Shown here in pieces: positions 8,885-16,630 of a DNA stretch of 64,000 bases. The DNA comes from DASZBX01 sp035943635 (GTDB lineage: Bacteria > Actinomycetota > Actinomycetes > Streptomycetales > Catenulisporaceae). How positions within the stretch are numbered: the first letter of the stretch is position 1; each line of letters starts with the position of its first letter. Position numbers and translations under genes: made by a program. The notes beneath the pieces are model-generated. The model saw only the letters and a list, made by a program, of their open reading frames with translations, had not been told where the DNA came from and made no database searches. The stretch lies in the NCBI GenBank assembly GCA_035943635.1, contig DASZBX010000024.1, forward strand, positions 1 to 64,000, in the 5' to 3' direction.

Positions 8885-11524
8885 ATGAGCGGCCCCTCAG
8901 CCTCCTACGAGGCACCCCTCTTCGACCTGCCCAAACCCACGCCGGCCCGCAGCAGCGGACGGGCGGACACGGTGCTGCCCGCGCTCGCCGGGACCGCCGC
9001 GGCGCCGTCCGGGAGCTGGGCGCAGGGCGCCGCGGACCCGGATGCGCTGCTGGTCGGGCTCAACCCGTCCCAGCGGGAGGCGGTGCTGCACCGCGGCGGG
9101 CCGCTGCTGATCGTGGCCGGTGCCGGGTCGGGCAAGACCCGGGTGCTCACCCACCGGATCGCGCACCTGCTGGCCACCCGCAGCGCCTACCCCGGCGAGA
9201 TCCTCGCGATCACCTTCACCAACAAGGCCGCCGCGGAGTTGCGCGAACGGGTCGGCCAGTTGGTCGGGCCGCGGGCGCAGAGCATGTGGGTGTCCACGTT
9301 CCACTCCTCCTGCGTGCGGATCCTGCGGCGCGAGCACACCCATCTCGGGCTGCCGTCCTCGTTCACGATCTACGACGCGGACGATTCGCGGCGGCTGATG
9401 ACGCAGGTCTGCCGCGATCTCGAGATCGACGTGAAGCGCAACCCGCCGCGCGGGCTGCTGGCCGCGGTCTCGAACCTCAAGAACGAGCTGATCGACCACG
9501 AGACCGCCCGGAGCAAGGCGCAGACCGAGCTGGAGCGGCTGGTCGCGGAGGCGTACGGCCGGTACCAGCAGCGGCTGATCGCCGCCCGCGCGCTCGACTT
9601 CGACGACCTGATCATGACCACGGTCAACCTCCTCCAGGCGTTCCCGGGCGTCGCCGAGGCCTACCGGCGCCGGTTCCGGCACGTCCTGGTCGACGAGTAC
9701 CAGGACACCAACCACGCGCAGTACGTGCTGGTGCGCGAACTCGTCGGCGGCGCGGTGTCGCAGGCGCCGAAGTACACCGTGGACGGCGAACTGGTCGGCG
9801 GTCCGGCCGCCGAGGCGGGGTCGCCCGAGTCCGGCTACCGGCCGCTGCCCCCGGCCGAGCTGTGCGTGGTCGGCGACGCGGACCAGGCCATCTACGCCTT
9901 CCGCGGCGCGACCATCCGGAACATCCTCGAATTCGAGGCGGACTACCCGGAAGCCAAGACGATCCTGCTGGAGCAGAACTACCGTTCCACCCAGACCATT
10001 CTCACCGCCGCCAACGCGGTGATCGAGCGCAACACCAGCCGCCGGGTGAAGAACCTGTGGTCCGACGCCGGGGACGGCGACCAGATCGTCGGCTACGTCG
10101 GCGACAACGAGCACGACGAGGCGGCGTTCGTCGCCAACGAGGTCCAGCGACTGAAGGAGGCCGGGCAGGCCAGGCCGGGCGACGTCGCGATCTTCTACCG
10201 GACCAACGCGCAGTCGCGGGTGTTCGAGGAACTGTTCATCCGGGTCGGCCTGCCGTACCGGGTGGTCGGCGGCGTTCGCTTCTACGAGCGCAAGGAGATC
10301 AAGGACGCGCTTGCCTACCTGCGCGCGCTGGCGAACCCGGACGACTCGGTCTCGCTGCGGCGGATCGTCAACGTGCCCAAGCGCGGGATCGGCGAGCGGG
10401 CCGAGGCGGTGCTCGACGAGATGGCCCAGCGCGAGCGGATCTCCTTCGGCGCGGCCCTGGACCGCTCTGGCGAGGCCTACGGGCTGGCCGCGCGGTCCCT
10501 GAACGCGATCCGGGGTTTCAGTGCGCTGATGGCCTCGCTGCGGGAGCGGGTGGCCGAGGGCGCGGGCCCGGCGGAACTGCTGGAGGCGGTGCTCGAACGC
10601 ACCGGATACCTGGCCGAGCTGCAGAATTCGACCGATCCGCAGGACGAGAGCCGGGTGGAGAACCTCCAGGAGCTGGTCGCGGTCGCGCACGAGTACGAGG
10701 TGGCCGACACGGCCGCGGCCCAGGCCAGGGCGCGGATCGAGGACGATCCGTGGCTGCTGCCGCTGCCCGGGCAGGCCGCCGCGGAGCAGGCCGGGGACGA
10801 ACCGCAGGGCGCAGCGGACCCGGCCGAGGACCAAGCCCAAGTCCAGGACCAGGATCCGAACGCGGTGCTCGATCCGGTCGAGCAGGGCGGCCTCACCGGC
10901 TTCCTCGAACGGGTCGCGCTGGTCGCCGACGCCGACCAGATCCCGGACGCCGCGGCGGCCGAGGGCGAGGCCGCGCCGAGCACCATGGTCACCCTGATGA
11001 CGCTGCACACGGCCAAGGGCCTGGAATTCCCGGTGGTCTTCCTGACCGGCCTGGAAGAGGGGATCTTCCCGCACTCGCGCTCGCTCGGGAACGTCAAGGA
11101 GCAGGAGGAGGAGCGCCGGCTGGCGTACGTCGGGATCACCCGGGCGCGCCAGCGGCTCTACCTGACCCGGGCCGTGATGCGCTCGGCCTGGGGCGCCCCG
11201 GCGTACAACCCGGCGTCCCGGTTCCTCGGCGAGGTGCCGGACCGGCTGGTGGACTGGAAGCGGACTGCGCCGGACCCCAAGTCCAACGACTTCGGCACCC
11301 GCGCCCCGGCGCTGAGCGCCGCGGCGGTCAAGCGGCGGACCCAGATCACCCCGGGCCGCCCGCCGATCTCGGTGGAGGCCGGGGAGCGGGTGGTGCACGA
11401 CACGTACGGCCTGGGCACCGTGGTCTCGGTCGAGGGCCGTTCCTCGGAGTTCGCCACGGTCGACTTCGGCTCGGCCGGGGTCCGCAAGCTGGTGCTGGCC
11501 TTCGCACCGCTGCAGAAGCTCTGA
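8885..11524 (+). CDS. pcrA: ATP-dependent DNA helicase PcrA/UvrD
   Basis: Superfamily 1A 3'-5' helicase for nucleotide excision repair and removal of blocked replication or recombination intermediates. All helicase motifs are present: Walker A VAGAGSGKTR (near residue 79), TFTNKAAAELR, VDEYQDTN, GDADQAIYAFRGA, LEQNYRST, TLHTAKGLEFPVVF and YVGITRARQRLYL. An acidic, low-complexity insert lies before motif V. The C terminus (GERVVHDTYGLGTVV...) is the Tudor-like domain that contacts RNA polymerase in PcrA proteins. The frame is open back to 8693, but ATG 8885 fits the -10 at 8869-8874 and gives a normal length of about 879 residues; ATG 8873 is an alternative. Confidence 0.95.
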   Translation: MSGPSASYEAPLFDLPKPTPARSSGRADTVLPALAGTAAAPSGSWAQGAADPDALLVGLNPSQREAVLHRGGPLLIVAGAGSGKTRVLTHRIAHLLATRSAYPGEILAITFTNKAAAELRERVGQLVGPRAQSMWVSTFHSSCVRILRREHTHLGLPSSFTIYDADDSRRLMTQVCRDLEIDVKRNPPRGLLAAVSNLKNELIDHETARSKAQTELERLVAEAYGRYQQRLIAARALDFDDLIMTTVNLLQAFPGVAEAYRRRFRHVLVDEYQDTNHAQYVLVRELVGGAVSQAPKYTVDGELVGGPAAEAGSPESGYRPLPPAELCVVGDADQAIYAFRGATIRNILEFEADYPEAKTILLEQNYRSTQTILTAANAVIERNTSRRVKNLWSDAGDGDQIVGYVGDNEHDEAAFVANEVQRLKEAGQARPGDVAIFYRTNAQSRVFEELFIRVGLPYRVVGGVRFYERKEIKDALAYLRALANPDDSVSLRRIVNVPKRGIGERAEAVLDEMAQRERISFGAALDRSGEAYGLAARSLNAIRGFSALMASLRERVAEGAGPAELLEAVLERTGYLAELQNSTDPQDESRVENLQELVAVAHEYEVADTAAAQARARIEDDPWLLPLPGQAAAEQAGDEPQGAADPAEDQAQVQDQDPNAVLDPVEQGGLTGFLERVALVADADQIPDAAAAEGEAAPSTMVTLMTLHTAKGLEFPVVFLTGLEEGIFPHSRSLGNVKEQEEERRLAYVGITRARQRLYLTRAVMRSAWGAPAYNPASRFLGEVPDRLVDWKRTAPDPKSNDFGTRAPALSAAAVKRRTQITPGRPPISVEAGERVVHDTYGLGTVVSVEGRSSEFATVDFGSAGVRKLVLAFAPLQKL

Positions 11525-11546
11525 GCCGGCCGGGCTGCCGGCCGGC
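11525..11546 (+). terminator. Hairpin terminator after pcrA
   Basis: A 9-bp perfect stem GCCGGCCGG / CCGGCCGGC with loop GCTG begins at the base after the pcrA stop codon. Confidence 0.65.
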
Positions 11547-11664
11547 GCAGGTGGTGCGCCTCACAACGCATCGCCGGAGCGGCGGTATTACGCTGCTGGA
11601 AGGCGGAAGCGGAAGATCCCGCGCCTGGCGTCACATATCCGGCAACGAGGCTTGGAGTCCCGAG

Positions 11665-12084
11665 ATGAGCATGTCAGCACCCATCCGCGTGGTGATCGCG
11701 AAACCCGGGCTGGACGGTCACGACCGGGGTGCGAAGGTGGTCGCGCGCGCACTGCGGGACGCGGGCATCGAGGTCGTGTACACCGGACTGCACCAACTGC
11801 CCGAGCAGATCGTGGCGACCGCGATCCAGGAGGACGCCGACGGCATCGGCCTGTCGATCCTCTCCGGCGCGCACATGACGCTGTGCCCCAAGGTGGTTGA
11901 GCTGCTCGCCGAACGCGATGCGGAGGACATCAAGGTCTTCGTCGGTGGGATCGTGCCCGAGGAGGACATCGCGCTGTTGCAGCAGGCCGGGATCGCGGCC
12001 GTGTTCACCCCGGGCACACCGACTCAGGACATCGTCGCGTGGGTGAACGCCAATCTGGGGCAGGACTCCGCGGCGACGGTCTGA
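11665..12084 (+). CDS. icmB: Isobutyryl-CoA mutase small (B12-binding) subunit
   Basis: A stand-alone cobalamin-binding domain of about 139 residues. It carries the base-off/His-on motif D17-x-H19-x-x-G in GLDGHDRG, the downstream GLSILSGAHMTL loop and the GG-x-P segment (GGIVPEED). Its sequence closely follows the Streptomyces IcmB proteins I remember, which pair with IcmA to interconvert isobutyryl-CoA and n-butyryl-CoA. The large subunit is not in this window, so a role with another mutase large subunit is possible. ATG 11665 lies 7 bases after GGAG. The gene ends exactly where the convergent minus-strand gene ends. Confidence 0.88.
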   Translation: MSMSAPIRVVIAKPGLDGHDRGAKVVARALRDAGIEVVYTGLHQLPEQIVATAIQEDADGIGLSILSGAHMTLCPKVVELLAERDAEDIKVFVGGIVPEEDIALLQQAGIAAVFTPGTPTQDIVAWVNANLGQDSAATV

Positions 12085-12534
12085 TCAGGCCGGGTCGGTT
12101 GGGCCAGGATCGGTGTCCTGCCAGGGGAAAGGCCGCAGGTCCGGTTCGACCCAGCCGGTTTTCGCCGACGCGGCCGCGAGGGTCGCGGGACGGTAGAAGC
12201 GGGTCAGCAGGCGCTTGTCGAGCAGCGCGGGATTGCGCTCGGCGAACGCGGCGAAGCCGGCTTCGCCGTGCTGGGCCGCGTGGAATCCGACCAGTTCGAC
12301 CCACGCGCGGCTGACGGTCGCGTGGTACTTCTGCGGCGCGCCCGCGTAGCGCGCGGTCCGCTGAATGCCCGCGCAGACCACGTCGACCGCCGCCGGGATG
12401 CCGCAGCGCCGTACGGCCAGCCAGGTCAGGTGGACGTGCTCCCGGTGGCCGAAGTGCGCCGAGCCCGCTTTGACTTGGGCGAAGAGCTCGTCGAAGACGT
12501 CGGCCGCAGGTGCGTCGGCGTGGTGCTCGGTCAC
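12085..12534 (-). CDS. Conserved hypothetical protein coupled to a MarR regulator
   Basis: A soluble protein of about 149 residues whose GTG start overlaps the stop of the upstream marR-type gene (GTGA), so the two are translationally coupled. Visible features are FGHREHVHLTWLAVRRCG near residue 33, which resembles a His-containing helical motif, and a C-terminal block RFYRPATLAAA...GWVEPDLRPFPW. I recall similar uncharacterised actinobacterial proteins with these blocks but no assigned function. It ends head-on against icmB with no spacer between the stop codons. Confidence 0.7.
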   Translation of the reverse strand: MTEHHADAPAADVFDELFAQVKAGSAHFGHREHVHLTWLAVRRCGIPAAVDVVCAGIQRTARYAGAPQKYHATVSRAWVELVGFHAAQHGEAGFAAFAERNPALLDKRLLTRFYRPATLAAASAKTGWVEPDLRPFPWQDTDPGPTDPA

Positions 12535-12968
12535 GAGGACACCTCCGTCAGGGCTTGCAGGGCTGTGCGCAGTCCGGCGATCGTCTCGGCGGGCAGGGCG
12601 CCGAGCGCGCGGTGTTCCAGGCCGGCGATGGTTGCGCGGATGGTGGCGGCGGTCAGCCGGCCGGAGTCGGTCAGCTCGATCAGGACGGCCCTGCGGTCGC
12701 CCGGGCGGGCGCCCCGGGTGATCTGGCCGCGGCGTTCCAGGCGGTCGAGCACGCTGGTCAGCGTGGTGGGCCGGGTGCCGACGGCGGCGCCGAGCTCGGA
12801 GACGGTCCGGCCGCGGCCGTCGGCGAGGTTGGCCAGGGCGTTGATCTCCGAGGCGGTCAGGTCCAGGTCGACCAGTTCCGCGGCCAGTTCCTGCAGGGTT
12901 GCGTGGGTGGCCCGCTGGAGGGCCAGCAGGGCCGACCATTCAGAAGGGTCGGCATCGACAGTATTCAC
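12531..12968 (-). CDS. MarR family transcriptional regulator
   Basis: A winged-helix repressor of 145 residues. The DNA-binding part shows TASEINALANLADGRGRTVSELGAAVGTRPTTLTSVLDRLERRG and then the wing RGARPGDRRAVLIELTDSGR, typical of MarR. The GTG start sits 8 bases after a TATAAT, so the transcript should be leaderless. A palindrome overlaps that promoter and is a natural autoregulation site. It is cotranscribed with the hypothetical gene downstream and diverges from the MoxR/VWA operon about 220 bases away. The ligand is unknown. Confidence 0.9.
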   Translation of the reverse strand: MNTVDADPSEWSALLALQRATHATLQELAAELVDLDLTASEINALANLADGRGRTVSELGAAVGTRPTTLTSVLDRLERRGQITRGARPGDRRAVLIELTDSGRLTAATIRATIAGLEHRALGALPAETIAGLRTALQALTEVSS

Positions 12969-12976
12969 GATATCGG

Positions 12977-12992
12977 ATTATACGATTTCGTA
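12977..12992 (-). promoter_or_regulatory. Leaderless promoter and operator of marR
   Basis: On the minus strand, TATAAT (12982-12977) lies 8 bases before the GTG start. The palindrome TACGA-N2-TCGTA (12981-12992 on the + strand) overlaps the upstream edge of this -10, and a second palindrome CGATATCG (12968-12975) spans the start region. Both suit binding by the dimeric MarR product. Confidence 0.65.
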
Positions 12993-13178
12993 GCACCCGG
13001 GCCAAGGGGCACCGGACGTTCGGCCGCCCCGGCCGAATCAGACGGCGAAAAGTCGCCCGAGACTTCTGACGACGCGTCACCTCCTCGCCCGCGTGCAGGT
13101 CACAGCGCATTCGACAACTGCGACCGAACTGCCTGCGGACAAGTGCCGGGAAAGCGGAATTATGTCGCCGCCGCCCAC

Positions 13179-13184
13179 TAAAAT
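13179..13184 (+). promoter_or_regulatory. -10 box of the MoxR/VWA operon (leaderless)
   Basis: TAAAAT followed by 7 bases and ATG 13192. The spacing is that of a leaderless transcript. No clear -35 was found. Confidence 0.55.
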
Positions 13185-13191
13185 CGAGGAC

Positions 13192-14418
13192 ATGGCGGCG
13201 GACTCCGAAGGCGGCGGGCAGCGGCGGGCGCTCGCCCGGCGCGGCTCGGCGCCGGCGAACGGCCACGCGGCGGAGCACGTGCTCGACCGGCTCTCCGGCC
13301 GCGACGCCGACCGTGCCGCCAGCCCGGCCGACCCGGCCGACCACGCCTGCGCCCAGACGACTGCCACGACCACCACGGCCGACACCGCCCCGCGCCCCCG
13401 GGACGACAAGGCCGCCGCGGCGCTGCGCCGGGCCGGGCAGCGGGCCGAGCGGATCACCGCCGGGCTGGACGACCTCGAACTCTGGCTCGGCGACCAGATC
13501 AGGACCGGCCTGACCACGCTCAAGCGGGCCGGCTACCGGGAGATCGACGAGCAGGCCCGCCGGCTGGTGGACGCCCAGGCCCCGGGGGTGGCCGGCATGG
13601 TCCGGGACCTGGCCGGGGTCTTGGCCGAGGAGGACTGGGCCGACCGCACGCTGACCGAGTTCGCCCTGCTGCACCTGCTGGTCCGGGGCTGGCGGCACCG
13701 CGACGGCCTGCCGGCGCCGCTGGCCGCGACCGTCCGGCGCCGGATCGGGCTGAGCTCGACCGCCGCGGACAACGCCCGGGTCGGCGAGCACGTCGCCGAC
13801 GACTGGCTGGTGCTCGGCTCCCGGGACAGCCTGCTGGACAAGCTGGTCGAGCGCCGGACCTGGCTGCAGGGCCGGTCCGGCGGGCGGATCGCCATGCTGC
13901 TCTCCTTCGCCCCGCCCGGCCAGTCGCCGGGGCCGGACCTGCAGGTGGGCGGGCGGTTCAGCTTAGAACTGGTGTTCGTGCCCGAGGCCGCCCCGCTGCG
14001 CGCCATGCCCGCGCGCCCGGACGCTATACCCCCGCAGCTGCCGCCGGACCTGGCCTTCCCCAACCAGCCGGCCCCGGCCCCGTGGTTCCACGGGCCGAAC
14101 TCCCCGGGCACGACCCTGGACGACCTGGCCGAGCGGTACGCCGCCACCCTGGCCGCCGACCCCTGGACGACGGGCGTGCCGGGCGTGGTGGGCCGGGCCG
14201 AACTGGGCTTCGACCCGGCCCAGGACGCCTGGTGGGTGCTCGACCAGGCGACCTCGAGCATGGTCGCGCTCACCGTGCCCGGCGAGAAGGCCGACCGCTT
14301 CCGTTACCAGCTGCTCGCCGCCTGCTCCGGGCGGCCGGTCGCGCTGTTCGGCGAGTACCGGCCGAGCGGTTTCACGCCGATCACCGTGTTCGGCGACGGC
14401 CGGGCGGTGAGCGTCTGA
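13192..14418 (+). CDS. YehQ/SWIM-protein relative lacking the SWIM zinc finger
   Basis: First gene of a five-gene overlapping operon. From about residue 90 (AAALRRAGQRAERITAGLDDLELWLGDQ onward, with GYREIDEQARRLVDAQAPG, LLHLLVRGW and RTWLQGRSGGRIAMLLSFAPPG) the protein follows the long C-terminal part of actinobacterial SWIM zinc-finger proteins that accompany MoxR and DUF5682 genes. The SWIM motif (CxC...CxH), which I remember at the N terminus of those proteins, is absent: residues 1-85 are Ala/Thr/Asp-rich and contain one Cys. The start at ATG 13192 is chosen from the leaderless -10; GTG 13093 and ATG 13162 are longer alternatives. The function is unknown. Confidence 0.75.
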   Translation: MAADSEGGGQRRALARRGSAPANGHAAEHVLDRLSGRDADRAASPADPADHACAQTTATTTTADTAPRPRDDKAAAALRRAGQRAERITAGLDDLELWLGDQIRTGLTTLKRAGYREIDEQARRLVDAQAPGVAGMVRDLAGVLAEEDWADRTLTEFALLHLLVRGWRHRDGLPAPLAATVRRRIGLSSTAADNARVGEHVADDWLVLGSRDSLLDKLVERRTWLQGRSGGRIAMLLSFAPPGQSPGPDLQVGGRFSLELVFVPEAAPLRAMPARPDAIPPQLPPDLAFPNQPAPAPWFHGPNSPGTTLDDLAERYAATLAADPWTTGVPGVVGRAELGFDPAQDAWWVLDQATSSMVALTVPGEKADRFRYQLLAACSGRPVALFGEYRPSGFTPITVFGDGRAVSV

Positions 14419-15533
14419 TGGCTGATCAGTCCACGGCTCAGACCAGCATCGACGGCAACAGCATCGCCGCAATACCGGCTGCCTCGCTCACCTGGGACGA
14501 GCTGGCCTCCGCGGCATTGCTCGGCGCCCAGCGCGGCCTGCGGACCGGCTCCCTGTCGCCGACCGAGCTGCTGGACGCCGCGGCCGTTCTCGCCGTGGCC
14601 CGCCGCGCGGGCACCCGTCCGCGCAGAGTCGCAGCCCACGAGCCCGAGGACGAGGGCAGCGCGGCGACGGCGACGGCGACCGATCAGACCGCGCAAGCCG
14701 AGTTCGGACCGCGCCTGACCCGGCCCCAACCGATGCCGGCCGACCCGCGCCCGGTGATCTCCATCGCCGCGGCCGCCCGCCTGCGCAGAATTCTCGACGG
14801 CTACCAGAAGTACCTGCCCGAATGGTTGGCGGCAGCGCGCGCCAGCGGCAGCCGGATCCCGCCGGTCTTCTTCCCCGAGCTGCTCGACCTGACTCGCAAC
14901 AACGCGCTGATCAGGCCGGATGTGACGGTTCTGCTCGGCGAGCCGGGCCGGTGGCTGGCCGCGCTGAACCGGAGCTGGGCCTTCTTCCTGGCCGAACCGG
15001 CCGACCCGCCCGGCCCGCTCGCCGCAGTCGAACCGCCGAGTCCGCCCGGCGCGGGCAACACACCCGCCCGGGCCACCCGCCCGGCCATCCCCCCGGTCGC
15101 CGACTTCACCGCCGAGGCGCGCCGCCTGCTCGGCCGGCCTAAAAACAGCAACGACCTCTACAACCTGGTGATGCGTCAGCCCGGGCTCTGGCCGGAGGAG
15201 GGCGCGCGGCTGCTGATCGAGTACGTGGCCGGGCACCGCTATCCCGCGGTCGAGCCCGCCGGGCCGCGGATCGACGGCGGGCTGCCCACCGCGCGCTCCT
15301 CCGACTGGGCGATCGAACAGCTCCAGCGCACCATCGGCGACCACGCTCCGCTGCACCTGCACGACCTGGTCCGGGAGCTGATCGAGGACGGGCTGCGGAC
15401 CGACCCGGGCCAGGCCAACCCGATCGTCGACCTGCACGAGATCCTCGACGCCCTGACCTTCCGGGCCGAGATGCACCGGGAACTGACCGCCCGGCGACGA
15501 CCACCGGCACCTCCCGAAGGGCGACCACATTGA
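14418..15533 (+). CDS. DUF5691-like protein, second gene of the MoxR/VWA operon
   Basis: About 371 residues; its ATG shares one base with the previous stop (TGATG). The N-terminal half has SAALLGAQRGL...LLDAAAVLAVARRAG and the block IPPVFFPELLDLTRNNALIRPDVTVLLGEPGRWLAALNRSWAF, which matches my memory of DUF5691 proteins that sit at this position in streptomycete clusters. A Pro/Ala linker follows, then a helical C terminus ending in LDALTFRAEMHRELTARR. Proteins of the family that I recall are longer, with HEAT-like repeats in the middle, so this one may be internally shortened. No enzymatic motif is visible; it is probably a scaffold or adaptor. Confidence 0.65.
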   Translation: MADQSTAQTSIDGNSIAAIPAASLTWDELASAALLGAQRGLRTGSLSPTELLDAAAVLAVARRAGTRPRRVAAHEPEDEGSAATATATDQTAQAEFGPRLTRPQPMPADPRPVISIAAAARLRRILDGYQKYLPEWLAAARASGSRIPPVFFPELLDLTRNNALIRPDVTVLLGEPGRWLAALNRSWAFFLAEPADPPGPLAAVEPPSPPGAGNTPARATRPAIPPVADFTAEARRLLGRPKNSNDLYNLVMRQPGLWPEEGARLLIEYVAGHRYPAVEPAGPRIDGGLPTARSSDWAIEQLQRTIGDHAPLHLHDLVRELIEDGLRTDPGQANPIVDLHEILDALTFRAEMHRELTARRRPPAPPEGRPH

Positions 15534-16630
15534 CCGGCTCACCGACCGCACCCGCGATCCTGCGCGCGCACGCCGAGGACGCCTACGCCGACGAGCTCGC
15601 CGCGCTGGCCCGCGGGGACGACCGGCCGCGGCCGCCGCAATGGCGGCTGTCGCCCTGGGCCGTGCTGACCTACCTGCTCGGCGGGCAGGCGGCCGACGGC
15701 ACCGAGATCAGCGCCAAGTACATCGGGCCGCGCCGGCTGATCGAGGTGGCCGTGGCCACCCTGGCCACCGACCGCGCGCTGCTGCTGCTCGGCGTGCCCG
15801 GCACGGCCAAGAGCTGGGTCTCCGAGCACCTGGCCGCGGCCGTCTCCGGCGACTCGACCCTGCTGGTCCAGGGCACCGCGGGCACCGCCGAGGAGACCCT
15901 GCGGTACGGCTGGAACTACGCGCAGCTGCTGGCCAACGGCCCGTCCGAGGCCGCGCTGGTCCCCTCGCCGATCATGCACGCGATGCGCGACGGCAAGGTG
16001 GCCCGGATCGAGGAGCTCACCCGGATCCCGGCCGACGTCCAGGACAGCCTGATCACGGTCCTGTCCGAGAAGACCCTGCCGATCCCGGAACTGGGCAGCG
16101 AGGTCCAGGCCGCCCGGGGCTTCACCCTGATCGCCACCGCGAACGACCGCGACCGCGGGGTCAACGAACTCTCCTCCGCGCTGCGCCGCCGGTTCAACAC
16201 CGTGGTGCTGCCGCAGCCAGCCGACGCCGAGGACGAGGTGCGGATCGTCACCGAGCGGGTCGCCGCGCTCGGCCGCTCGCTCGACCTGCCGGACGTCCCG
16301 CACGCCGCGGCCGAGATCCGCCGGGTGGTGACCGTGTTCCGCGAGCTGCGCTCGGGCAGCACCGAGGACGGCCGGGCCAAGCTCAAGTCCCCGTCCGGCA
16401 CCCTGTCCACGGCCGAGGCGATCTCCGTGGTCACCGGCGGCATCGCGCTGGCCGCGCACTTCGGCGACGGCTCGCTCCAGCCCCGGGACATGGCCGCGGG
16501 CATCCTCGGCGCCGTGATCAAGGACCCGTCCACCGACGCCGTGGTCTGGCGCGAGTACCTGGAGACCGTGGCCCGGCACCGGGAGGGCTGGGGCGGCTTC
16601 TACACCGCGTGCCGAGAGCTGTCCGCATGA
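15530..16630 (+). CDS. MoxR-type AAA+ ATPase (YehL-like)
   Basis: AAA+ ATPase of the MoxR family, presumed to remodel or load partner proteins together with the VWA protein of the same operon. Walker A is GVPGTAKSW (near residue 88), Walker B has the shape ARIEELTRIP with paired Glu, sensor 1 is LIATANDRDRG, and the arginine-finger region is SSALRRRFN. The Ala before Lys in Walker A and the EEL variant of Walker B are typical of the subfamily that travels with DUF5682. The TTG start overlaps the preceding TGA (TTGA) and is preceded by a GAAGGG ribosome site. The length of 366 residues is normal. Confidence 0.9.
   Translation: MTGSPTAPAILRAHAEDAYADELAALARGDDRPRPPQWRLSPWAVLTYLLGGQAADGTEISAKYIGPRRLIEVAVATLATDRALLLLGVPGTAKSWVSEHLAAAVSGDSTLLVQGTAGTAEETLRYGWNYAQLLANGPSEAALVPSPIMHAMRDGKVARIEELTRIPADVQDSLITVLSEKTLPIPELGSEVQAARGFTLIATANDRDRGVNELSSALRRRFNTVVLPQPADAEDEVRIVTERVAALGRSLDLPDVPHAAAEIRRVVTVFRELRSGSTEDGRAKLKSPSGTLSTAEAISVVTGGIALAAHFGDGSLQPRDMAAGILGAVIKDPSTDAVVWREYLETVARHREGWGGFYTACRELSA

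Noticed and set aside
9286..12084. 932-codon plus-strand frame spanning pcrA and icmB
   Set aside because: Only the end, from 11665, is a real gene (icmB). The rest is an out-of-frame reading of pcrA.
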